A stretch of DNA of 64,000 nt. Source: Terriglobia bacterium. GTDB taxonomy: Bacteria > Acidobacteriota > Terriglobia > Terriglobales > Acidobacteriaceae. Shown in pieces: positions 10,163 through 18,035 of this stretch (its first letter is position 1; every line of letters starts with the position of its first letter). The DNA is taken from positions 62,001 to 126,000 of the forward strand of contig JAIQGL010000014.1 in NCBI GenBank assembly GCA_020072585.1, written 5' to 3'. The position numbers were made by a program, and so were the translations under genes. The notes under the pieces are model-generated. The model ran no database searches and had not been told where the DNA came from. It was given only the letters and a program-made list of their open reading frames with translations.

Positions 10163-11356
10163 ATGAATATAGAACTGGATCCATCGCAGAAAGAAGTGAT
10201 CGCGCGCGCACGTGACCTGGCGCGGAAGAACTTTGCTCCGCGCGCACCTGCATACGATCGCACCGCGGCATTTCCCGTGGAAGACTTCACAGATCTGTTC
10301 CGCGTCGGTCTGCTGTCTGCTGTGGTTCCCCGCGAGCACGGTGGCATGGGCCTGGGCCCCTATCGCGGTGATGTCTTTACTCTCTGGCTGATCACCAAGG
10401 AGCTTGCCAAAGCTGACTTGTCTCTTGCGCGCTGCTGGGAGGGCCATTGCAATTCCCTGGTGCTGCTGGACGGCATGGGAACGCCCGAACAGAAAGAACG
10501 CTGGTTCAACGGCGTAGTCCAGAAAGGCGAGACGTGGGTGGCCTGGAGCGGTGAACCGCAGGCGCGCGCGTCACTGGAAACCATGAAATTCGGCACCTAT
10601 ACCACCAGAGTCAAAGGCGGTTGGACCGTGGAAGGCAGCAAGGCATTCGCCACCAGCGCAGGCGGAGCACAGTGGGCCATCCTGCTGGTCAGCACTGCCG
10701 GGCCTGGTGGAGCGCGGCACAATACCGGATCGGTGGACTCTCAGCTGCTTCTGGCCTGCGATCTCTCTGATCCCTCCGTGAGCGTGGATTCTTCCTGGTG
10801 GGACCCGATCGGCATGCGCGCCACGGCCAGCCATGTTGTTCGCTTCAACCACACTTTTATCCCGGAAACAAATCTTATTGGACGTCCCGGGCAGTATCTG
10901 GTGGATGGCTGGCAGACCTGCTTCATTCCGCATTACGCGGCAACCTTCCTTGGAGCAGCGGAAGCGGCCTATGAATTCGCCGTTGAATACATCTCTTCGC
11001 AAAACAAGACCGCTGATCCCTATATTCAACACCACATCGCACAGAGCGCCATCAATGTTGAGACTGGCCACCTCTGGCTGCAACATGTGGCGCGCATGTG
11101 GGAAACCGGCCGGCACGATGAAGCACAGCTTGCAGGCAGCCGCGCCCGCCACACCATGGAACATCTGGCGGAAGAGACGGTGAAGCTTTGCATACGGGCC
11201 TGCGGGGCACGCAGCCTGAACCGGCCCAGCGCGCTGGAACGGATCTATCGTGACCTCTCGTTTTATGTCCGGCATGACAATGACGACCAGATTCTGGCGA
11301 CGATCGGAAAATCTCTGCTGGGAGAGCGGCACGATCCGTCGTTCTACAAACCATAA
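10163..11356 (+). CDS. Acyl-CoA dehydrogenase family flavoprotein
   Basis: A 397-residue protein with acyl-CoA dehydrogenase architecture: a helical N-terminal domain (FRVGLLSAVVPREHGGMG), a middle beta domain (WVAWSGEPQARASLE, GGWTVEGSKAFATSAGGAQWAI) and a helical C-terminal domain. The family oxidises acyl-CoA or related thioesters with FAD; some members act on nitroalkanes, amines or sulfur heterocycles. The usual SEP motif of the middle domain is present as SGEP, and I cannot assign the substrate. ATG 10163 is chosen over the TTG of the track because GGAG lies 9 bases upstream. It may be co-transcribed with the upstream aroE fusion. Confidence 0.8.
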   Translation: MNIELDPSQKEVIARARDLARKNFAPRAPAYDRTAAFPVEDFTDLFRVGLLSAVVPREHGGMGLGPYRGDVFTLWLITKELAKADLSLARCWEGHCNSLVLLDGMGTPEQKERWFNGVVQKGETWVAWSGEPQARASLETMKFGTYTTRVKGGWTVEGSKAFATSAGGAQWAILLVSTAGPGGARHNTGSVDSQLLLACDLSDPSVSVDSSWWDPIGMRATASHVVRFNHTFIPETNLIGRPGQYLVDGWQTCFIPHYAATFLGAAEAAYEFAVEYISSQNKTADPYIQHHIAQSAINVETGHLWLQHVARMWETGRHDEAQLAGSRARHTMEHLAEETVKLCIRACGARSLNRPSALERIYRDLSFYVRHDNDDQILATIGKSLLGERHDPSFYKP

Positions 11357-11418
11357 CAACGCAGCTCTACACTTGCGCAACAAAAGGCCGCGGTAATCTG
11401 GGAAAGCCGGTGAAAGCC

Positions 11419-12600
11419 ATGACAAGCACGAAGCGGCAACACACGCTGGGAATCTGGGTACTCGCCCTGGGTTATTTTGCTTTTTACGTTCCTTATAGCG
11501 GGCTGACCAAGGCAGTCACCTCCGGACTGCTCTCCGGTGGCCGTCCGGTTTCTGGTTTTGCGCTGCTGCCTTCCACCGTAATTGCCACGGCCATCTCAAT
11601 GCTGTTGTTCATAACAGTAATGGGCTGGTGGAAGCACGCGGGAAGAAAACAGATCTTTGGATACAACGTGGCTGCCCCCGGAAGGCATACATTGCTTTCA
11701 GGGCTAGCCTTCTCCACTATCATCATCGCTACAACGCTCGCCTACAGCTTCAGCGGCGTCTCCATTCTTTTTGCATTGATTCTGATGCGCAGCGGTGTGC
11801 TCATCATGGCCCCTATCATCGACCGCTTGTTTCAACGCCGCGTTCGCTGGTTTTCCTGGGCTGGTCTGCTTTTCAGCCTTGCAGCGGTTGCCATTGCATT
11901 TGCCGGGGTTCGCGATTATCAACTCAGTCTTGCTGCTCTTTTAAACCTTGCCGCTTATCTCACCGGCTACGCCGTCCGCCTGCCCTGCATGACCCAGATG
12001 TCAAAAACAGGACAGAGGGAAGCCACGCTTGGCTATTTCGTGGAAGAACAGCTAGTCGCCATGCCCGTTCTTGTGCTCGCGCCAGGCCTGTTTGCTCTGG
12101 TGGGACATAGCAGCATTGCCAATGAAATCCGTTTCGGCTTCATGAATATTCTGAACGCGCCATTTACCGTCCCCGGCTTGGCAATCGGGTTCTTCTATGC
12201 AGGATTGGGACTCTTTTTAGCATTCATCTACCTGGACCGCAGGGAAAATACTTTTTGTAATTCCCTGTTCGCCTGCTCCAGCCTGCTATCGGGAATCGCA
12301 GCCAGTTACATTCTTACCTGGTGGCTGCATGCTCCTTACCCCAGCGGAATCCAGTTGAGCAGCGCCTGCCTGATCATGGCGGCTCTCTTTGTGCTTTCCC
12401 CGCTGCATCATCTGCCGATGTACATTACGCAACTGCGCCAGGCAATGGGTGAGCACCGGCTTGTGCTCGTCGACTTTGTGAAGACCGCACCCGGCGAACC
12501 GCCGCCGGCAAGCCAGGGACAAACGGCAAGTGTTATCACCGTGAATTTTCAGGCTGTCCGTGAGGTACTGCAGAAGCGCCAAGCCGGTGGACGCTCCTGA
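11419..12600 (+). CDS. Polytopic membrane protein of unknown function
   Basis: About 393 residues with roughly ten predicted membrane helices and a soluble basic C-terminal tail of about 60 residues. The alternation of helices (IIIATTLAYSFSGVSILFALILMRSGVL) recalls the drug/metabolite transporter superfamily, but no defining motif is seen. ATG 11419 has GGTGA 5 bases upstream; the GTG of the track at 11410 is an alternative. It follows the acyl-CoA dehydrogenase by 62 bases and precedes the sugar-modification genes, so a link to either is possible. Confidence 0.65.
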   Translation: MTSTKRQHTLGIWVLALGYFAFYVPYSGLTKAVTSGLLSGGRPVSGFALLPSTVIATAISMLLFITVMGWWKHAGRKQIFGYNVAAPGRHTLLSGLAFSTIIIATTLAYSFSGVSILFALILMRSGVLIMAPIIDRLFQRRVRWFSWAGLLFSLAAVAIAFAGVRDYQLSLAALLNLAAYLTGYAVRLPCMTQMSKTGQREATLGYFVEEQLVAMPVLVLAPGLFALVGHSSIANEIRFGFMNILNAPFTVPGLAIGFFYAGLGLFLAFIYLDRRENTFCNSLFACSSLLSGIAASYILTWWLHAPYPSGIQLSSACLIMAALFVLSPLHHLPMYITQLRQAMGEHRLVLVDFVKTAPGEPPPASQGQTASVITVNFQAVREVLQKRQAGGRS

Positions 12601-12748
12601 TACGTATTTGTTCCATAGGATTTTTCTTCTGCTCCCGGCACAAAAAGTCTGCACCGATCTCGCGGGCGCTACTCATCCACGCCAAGCATCACCACAACAT
12701 CCAAAAAGCACGTAAACTAGTGAGCGGATAAAATTACCTTCTTACACG

Positions 12749-13645
12749 ATGAACACGATCAATCCAAATGCTGTAGGACAACGCTCGAAAGATGCCACAC
12801 GGCCGTGGAAATGGTCCATCGCAATGTACGCCGGGGGATCCCCGCTGCGGCTTAAACCTACTCCCGGCGTGTCGAATCCAGTGCTCTCGGCTGCCGACGT
12901 AACTGATGTTCCGGCACGTTTTGTTGCTGACCCGTTCATGGTGAACGTGGATGGCCTGTGGCACATGTTCTTTGAGGTACTGAACAATGAACCCAACAGG
13001 GGTGAGATTGGCCGCGCAACCAGCATTGACGGCCTGACGTGGCACTATGAACGGATCGTGCTGCAGGAACCATTTCATCTCTCGTATCCCTGCGTCTTCG
13101 AATGGAACAATGATTTTTACATGATCCCGGAAACGCTGGGCGCAGAGGCGGTCCGGCTCTATCGCGCCACATCTTTTCCCGACCATTGGACGAAGGTGAA
13201 GGACCTGGTCCCCGGAAAACACGCTGATCCTTCCATTTTTTTGCGCGACAACAAATGGTGGCTTTACACCTGTCCGACGCCACACCAACATGACACGCTC
13301 AACCTGTATTCCTCCCGCGATCTATTTTCCAACTGGATCGAACACCCTTTGAGCCCCATCATCTCGGGGAACAAAAGCGTGGCCCGTCCCGGAGGCAGAG
13401 TACTGCAATATGACGGCAGGCTGATCCGCTTTACCCAGGATTGTGTCCCGACCTACGGCAGGCAGGTGAGGGCTTTTGAAGTTACCGAGTTGACTGCACA
13501 TACCTATAAAGAGCATGAAGTCGCGGAGTCACCTGTGCTGACGCCGGATGGCGGAGCTTGGAACGTCTCCGGCATGCACCACGTTGACGCACATCGCACG
13601 AATGGATCGTGGCTGGCATGCGTGGATGGGCTCGTGGATGTTTGA
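12749..13645 (+). CDS. GINT1 N-terminal-like five-bladed propeller protein (glycan-related)
   Basis: A 298-residue protein with GH43-like propeller features: RFVADPFMVNVDGLWHMFFEV, GEIGRATSIDGLTWHYER, YPCVFEWNNDFYMIPET, HADPSIFLRDNKWWLYT and SGNKSVARPGGRVLQYDGRLIRF. This matches the domain found at the N-terminus of plant glucosamine inositolphosphorylceramide transferase 1 and in many bacterial glycan loci, sometimes fused to a formyltransferase-like domain. Here it stands alone without any transferase domain. It begins a small plus-strand pair with a GT4 glycosyltransferase. The role is inferred to be surface-glycan modification. Confidence 0.65.
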   Translation: MNTINPNAVGQRSKDATRPWKWSIAMYAGGSPLRLKPTPGVSNPVLSAADVTDVPARFVADPFMVNVDGLWHMFFEVLNNEPNRGEIGRATSIDGLTWHYERIVLQEPFHLSYPCVFEWNNDFYMIPETLGAEAVRLYRATSFPDHWTKVKDLVPGKHADPSIFLRDNKWWLYTCPTPHQHDTLNLYSSRDLFSNWIEHPLSPIISGNKSVARPGGRVLQYDGRLIRFTQDCVPTYGRQVRAFEVTELTAHTYKEHEVAESPVLTPDGGAWNVSGMHHVDAHRTNGSWLACVDGLVDV

Positions 13646-13689
13646 TCCATTCGTGCTGGCCCCCAAATTTGAGAAAAGCGAGAATTAGT

Positions 13690-14682
13690 TTGTCTGCTCC
13701 CTTACGCGTACTGGTGACGCGGCAAAATACTTATCCTGCTCGAGCTTATCCTGTCTCTACTGAGGGACTGGCCAGTCTTCGCATCACTGACCTGATTGTA
13801 AAAGGCCTGGCAGAGCTTGGCCATGAAGTCCACTACCAGGTCCAGCTGGACAAGGTCCCCTTGCCGGAAGGTGTTCGCTGGGTCCCAAATGGCTCAGTCC
13901 CTCCCGTGGACATCACCCATCGCCAGAAAGTCGACCTGAAGGTGAGGAAGTCAGACTTTCCGCAGCCGTGGGTCAGAACTTGCCACACTGACCTGGGAGA
14001 GCGGGACGTTGACCGTGGCTTGGCGCAGGACAACTGGATTTTTGTCTCGCGCACGCTGGCAGAAACCTATGGAAGCTCAAGATATGTGGTCAACGGTATT
14101 GATCCCTCTGAATTCATTTACTCGGAAAGCAAAGACGACTATCTCCTCTTTGTTGGGTGCCTTGACCGCGCGGCGCAAAAAGGACTTGACGTTGCAGTTT
14201 CTCTAGCCGTAAAAACCGGCCTCAGGCTGCTGGTGGGGGGCTCTGCCGTGAGCGATGAAGCAAATGCAACGATCCGAGCGCAATGCAAACATGCCAACAT
14301 CGAACTGCTGGGAGAGATACAGGGCACGCGGAAGGCGGAACTGTTTGCCGGCGCCAGGGCTTTTCTCTTTCCTACGCAGCACAATGAGGCCTTTGGCACT
14401 GTGATGGCGGAAGCCCTTGTCTCCGGGACGCCGGTCATTTGCAGCAATCGGGGAGCATGCCAGGAGCTTATCTCGCCCGACGTTGGGTTCGTTTGCACAA
14501 CGGAGCAGGACTATCTTTCTGCCATTGACCGCGTGCATGAGATCAAACCATTTGCCTGCCGGGAAAAGGTAATGCGTGAATATCATTATCTGCGCATGGC
14601 AAACGATTATGTAGAACAATACCGGCAGGAAATCGAAGGCACACATGCTGAGGCTTGCAGTTCAAACAGCGTAGCAGATTGA
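13690..14682 (+). CDS. GT4-family glycosyltransferase
   Basis: About 330 residues with a GT-B fold. The C-terminal half has the retaining GT4 signature EAFGTVMAEALVSGTPVI (the E-x7-E motif) and SNRGACQELI. The N-terminal half is short, with PARAYPVSTEGLASLRITD replacing the usual Gly-rich loop. The ORF track start (13609) would overlap the upstream gene by 37 bases; TTG 13690 is preferred since homology begins just after it, though its ribosome binding site is weak. The donor and acceptor sugars are unknown. It is convergent with the PIG-L/methyltransferase gene. Confidence 0.8.
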   Translation: MSAPLRVLVTRQNTYPARAYPVSTEGLASLRITDLIVKGLAELGHEVHYQVQLDKVPLPEGVRWVPNGSVPPVDITHRQKVDLKVRKSDFPQPWVRTCHTDLGERDVDRGLAQDNWIFVSRTLAETYGSSRYVVNGIDPSEFIYSESKDDYLLFVGCLDRAAQKGLDVAVSLAVKTGLRLLVGGSAVSDEANATIRAQCKHANIELLGEIQGTRKAELFAGARAFLFPTQHNEAFGTVMAEALVSGTPVICSNRGACQELISPDVGFVCTTEQDYLSAIDRVHEIKPFACREKVMREYHYLRMANDYVEQYRQEIEGTHAEACSSNSVAD

Positions 14683-14688
14683 ACTATC

Positions 14689-15819
14689 TCATGTCGGCTG
14701 CCAGAGACGAAGAGTGGTGCCCTCCCGCCGGCAAAATAGATTACCTGGACCGCCGCTCACCGCTTCAAAACAGCTCCCTACCGTTTCCTGGGCCAGCAAC
14801 CGCCATTTGAGAGCAGAAAGTTTACGCGCCAGTTCCAGATCGAAATCGCCCTCAGAGGAAGTCATCAAATACTTTGCCTGCACCTTGCGCAATATTGCCG
14901 CCAGGTCGTGCTCCACGTAATACAGGACTTCAGCCAGAAGAACGATGTCGGCCTGAAGCGGCCCCTCTTCAATGCCCTGCTGGACCACGTCCGTTTGTTT
15001 GTCATTGCGGAAGCGCATATGCAGACGGCGCGCGAATTCAGGATGGACTTCCAATGCCCGTATGCGGGCCTGTGGAAACGCCCGTCGCAGATGCAAAGTC
15101 ATGGAGCCCTCGCAGGCTCCCACTTCCAGAATCGTCTTTATGCTGCCAGGCGCGGCGTGTTCCAGCAGAAGTTTGCAGGAACGCTCATAGCGTTGCGTTT
15201 CATATGGCGATGAGAAAAGTCCCCAGGCATCAGGAAACGGCAGTATCTCAGAGCGAGTCAGAGCAATGCCGTGCATCACCTCTTCAAACGTGGCGGGGGT
15301 GAAAGCCTCCACGCCGAGCAGAGCCGTATGAGGCATCCTGAATGCGTCATCCTCTGTTCGAATCCTTGACGCATAGACGGTATTGATAATCCTGGCTTTC
15401 GTTGCAAAGGCTGAACGCTTCAGAACATTCACTTGCAGCGCAAAACCAGAGGGCGCCTGCACCCATACTTCTCCGAATGCCTGGGCTGCGGCGAGGGCCA
15501 CTGTTCCACGCAACGTGTCTTCATCAAATGGGCTGTGCGTGTAAATGCGGCCATCTACTTTCTGCCGACGCAGCTTTTTCACCAGGCTTTGGAACGCGGG
15601 GCTGTCAACTTTTTCTACTACGTGTCCAAGATAGTTCGCCTTCGTGGCCTTGAGTTCGACCGCTGCCCGCTGCAATTCTGCCCGCAGATCGCTTTGGCTG
15701 TCGGGCCATTTGGGGTCGCCGGTGGCGAGGATCGAGGCATTCCTGCACACGGTGCTGAAGCCCAGCGTTTCATCCGAGGGATAGGCAACGACAATCAGGT
15801 TGGAGCGTGGTGTGGGCAT
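14689..15819 (-). CDS. PIG-L/LmbE-like domain fused to a NodS-like methyltransferase
   Basis: A 376-residue fusion. Residues about 1-190 follow the PIG-L/LmbE deacetylase fold (VVAYPSDETLGFSTV at the position of the usual AHPDDE zinc motif), but the first His and Asp are Tyr and Ser. The later HPDH motif is replaced by FDEDTLRG, so the zinc site looks lost. Residues about 200-376 are a class I SAM methyltransferase (ILEVGACEGSMTLHL, LLAEVLYYVE), closest in style to NodS N-methyltransferases. Bacterial N-deacetylase plus N-methyltransferase pairs act on amino sugars in Nod factor synthesis; a similar N-methylated glycan is possible here, but the first step looks inactive. It lies 35 bases downstream of the neighbouring minus-strand GT4 gene. 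Confidence 0.7.
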   Translation of the reverse strand: MPTPRSNLIVVAYPSDETLGFSTVCRNASILATGDPKWPDSQSDLRAELQRAAVELKATKANYLGHVVEKVDSPAFQSLVKKLRRQKVDGRIYTHSPFDEDTLRGTVALAAAQAFGEVWVQAPSGFALQVNVLKRSAFATKARIINTVYASRIRTEDDAFRMPHTALLGVEAFTPATFEEVMHGIALTRSEILPFPDAWGLFSSPYETQRYERSCKLLLEHAAPGSIKTILEVGACEGSMTLHLRRAFPQARIRALEVHPEFARRLHMRFRNDKQTDVVQQGIEEGPLQADIVLLAEVLYYVEHDLAAILRKVQAKYLMTSSEGDFDLELARKLSALKWRLLAQETVGSCFEAVSGGPGNLFCRREGTTLRLWQPT

Positions 15820-15854
15820 CCGGATGGTGAATGGTTGAGTCTGTTTTTCAGTCG

Positions 15855-16850
15855 TTAAAGGCGGGCCTTAATGAAACCGAGTAATTTTTCCCGAGTATGC
15901 TCAACGGAGAATTTTTTGACCCACTCAGAAGCATCGATGCGCACGTCGTTCTCCAGCGCGGAAGCGATTGTGTCCGCAATGGGGCCGCGCTTTCTGGTAA
16001 TGGGGCCATACACATGGGGCCGAAGTTCATCCCGCTCAAATCCAAAGTAATTGCCGTTCACCACGCAGGTGGTCCCGCAGGCCATGGCTTCAATCATGGC
16101 GATGCAGAAACTTTCCCGCGGAGAGGCCATCACAAAAAGCCGGGCGCGGCTGCACAGGTCGGCGATCTCCGACGCGGTCCGCCACGATTGGGGCTGCATC
16201 GGCGCTTTCCTGTCGGCCGTGGCGATCACAGAAATGCCATCAAAGTATGGCTCGACTCTTCTGAAGTATTCCAGGTTTTCCGTCCCACCCACCACGTGTA
16301 AGGGGAGACCGAAGCGATCATAGACTTTCTTTTTATAGTCACGCACCAGTTCAAGCTGGTTTTTTTCCGGATAAATCCGGGCGACACAAAGGACGTAATC
16401 TTCACTACTGCGTTTTTTGTAGAAAACTTCAGGGTTGTACGAGCCGCCGATGCGAAGAAGATCGCTATGCGGACGGTCACTCAAGTGGGTAAGGATTCCG
16501 CGGAACAACGCTTCATTGATCTGCTTTTCCGGATGACGCTGCACGAAACAGAAAGAAGGAATCCGGTGGGCGAGCGGGCCGATCAGGGTCCGGTCGTTGA
16601 AGTCTATATCCGGGTGGATAAACAGGCTAAACTCGAACTTGTCTTCAAAAAGAATTTCAAACTTGCGGTGCGGCGGAATCAGCGTGCCGTAGTGCAGAAG
16701 TTCGCACTCGCCCTCACAATGGCATATCAGCAGATAGACGTCATAGTCACAAAAAACGTGGTTCTGGTAATCGCTGATGAGTCGCTCGTATCCGCCAACA
16801 ACAACCGGATAAGGACTGTCACTACAGACAATAAGCGCTTTTGGTTTCAT
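15855..16850 (-). CDS. GT4-family glycosyltransferase
   Basis: A 331-residue GT-B enzyme. The N-terminus SDSPYPVVVGGYERLISDY is the Gly-rich acceptor-side loop of GT4 enzymes; ARIYPEKNQLELVRDY and SPRESFCIAMIEAMACGTTCVV are the nucleotide-sugar side with the E-x7-E motif. It overlaps the end of the upstream acyltransferase gene by 29 bases, so the two are translationally linked, and it is followed by the PIG-L/methyltransferase gene. The linkage formed is unknown; context suggests surface or capsular glycan assembly. Confidence 0.82.
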   Translation of the reverse strand: MKPKALIVCSDSPYPVVVGGYERLISDYQNHVFCDYDVYLLICHCEGECELLHYGTLIPPHRKFEILFEDKFEFSLFIHPDIDFNDRTLIGPLAHRIPSFCFVQRHPEKQINEALFRGILTHLSDRPHSDLLRIGGSYNPEVFYKKRSSEDYVLCVARIYPEKNQLELVRDYKKKVYDRFGLPLHVVGGTENLEYFRRVEPYFDGISVIATADRKAPMQPQSWRTASEIADLCSRARLFVMASPRESFCIAMIEAMACGTTCVVNGNYFGFERDELRPHVYGPITRKRGPIADTIASALENDVRIDASEWVKKFSVEHTREKLLGFIKARL

Positions 16851-17955
16851 GTTGTGCTAAAGCATCCGTACAGCTTTGGCTATTGAACTTAAGGGGCCCT
16901 ATTGTCCGCGAATGTGTTGCCCAGCTTGCTTTGTAAGCATGCGAGCCGCGGAGCAAATCGTATTCCTCCAAACCGGACGACACGGCATGCTCAATGCCGG
17001 CGGCAAAAAGAAGCCGTCCCGGCGACCACTGCGCCGCCTCCGGCAGAAAACCACCATTCCAGCTGCAAAGGCTGTTCCGCCCGCGCATACAAACGTCAAT
17101 GGCCAGAACCCGGGCGCCGTGGAGCAAAACAAACGCTGCCATTTTGCCCTCAACAAACAATGAAGGCAAGACTTCTCTTACAAACTCTTGCACAGGCCTT
17201 GGTGCGAAGCCACTCCTGCTTTCGAACCGGCTCAGGTTGAGTGACAAAAACAGCTCCACCATTTCATCTGGAGGAATCCGGTCCGGCGTCAACTGGCGGA
17301 CTTCCAGTCCGCTGCTTTGGGCATTCCTTTGTATCCGGCCAAGCCCTTTGCGAAAAACATGGCTTCGTGTGGCAAGATATCCGGCAAAAGTGCCCGAAAG
17401 CTGGATATAGAAACAGTTTTTGTCAGGCTGGTAGCCAGTTTGCAGCCCTTTGCTCTCAGCCAAACAGGCCGCTGCCTGCCTGCAGTTCGAGTCAGGACGC
17501 ACGTTAGAAAGCACAATGCGATAAGACGCAGCATGAGCAAGCGCAAACGCCAGCACGCCGGTCTGCGCGGCCAGATCGCTGGCGCCAGCCACCAGATCGT
17601 TGTAGTCGCACATAGGCGAGGGGAAATCGATGGTCCCCTGCTCTTCCTGCACAGCGAGTGGCAACACCGCCGCCAGTTCAGGACCACGCCTGGCAATCAC
17701 GACAAATGGCGCAAGCTTAGGATAGCTGCGACACCACGCGAGAAACCATTTCGATGAGCTAAAGGCACGATTGCAGGGAGATTGCTCCAGCAGTCTTTCC
17801 CAGCATGAGGCAATGGCTTCAATTTCCACCAGGTCGCGCAGCAGATGATATTCCGGCGCGCTGCCGGATTCACTCGCATTCGCGATCAAACTTGGATTTG
17901 CGCCCAAAACCCTATCGTCACTCCGAGCGACATCATAGCCATTCTTCGTCACCAT
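16822..17955 (-). CDS. FemAB/BcsL-type GNAT acyltransferase
   Basis: A 377-residue protein with the two-lobed GNAT arrangement of the cellulose-biosynthesis acyltransferase (CelD/BcsL) family: the W-x8-SS-WFLAWCRSYP segment at the N-terminal lobe and LLFAAGIEHAVSSGLEEYDLLRGSHAYKASWA at the C-terminal lobe, where the D-LRG---YK pattern is typical. Members acylate polysaccharides or aminoacylate cell-wall precursors; the exact substrate is unknown. It is the first gene of a three-gene minus-strand unit with GT4 and PIG-L/methyltransferase genes. Confidence 0.75.
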   Translation of the reverse strand: MVTKNGYDVARSDDRVLGANPSLIANASESGSAPEYHLLRDLVEIEAIASCWERLLEQSPCNRAFSSSKWFLAWCRSYPKLAPFVVIARRGPELAAVLPLAVQEEQGTIDFPSPMCDYNDLVAGASDLAAQTGVLAFALAHAASYRIVLSNVRPDSNCRQAAACLAESKGLQTGYQPDKNCFYIQLSGTFAGYLATRSHVFRKGLGRIQRNAQSSGLEVRQLTPDRIPPDEMVELFLSLNLSRFESRSGFAPRPVQEFVREVLPSLFVEGKMAAFVLLHGARVLAIDVCMRGRNSLCSWNGGFLPEAAQWSPGRLLFAAGIEHAVSSGLEEYDLLRGSHAYKASWATHSRTIGPLKFNSQSCTDALAQHETKSAYCL

Positions 17956-17983
17956 GGCACTACAAATCGCTTTGTCTACACAT

Positions 17984-18024
17984 AAAAAAATGGGCAGGAG
18001 GGAGTTTATTCCGCCTCCTGCCCA
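17984..18024 (-). terminator. Rho-independent terminator of the multicopper oxidase gene
   Basis: Read on the minus strand, an 11-base stem (TGGGCAGGAGG with its complement) is followed by a run of seven T. It starts 12 bases after the oxidase stop codon and lies just before the acyltransferase start, separating the two transcription units. Confidence 0.85.
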
Positions 18025-18035
18025 AATAGTTCTCC

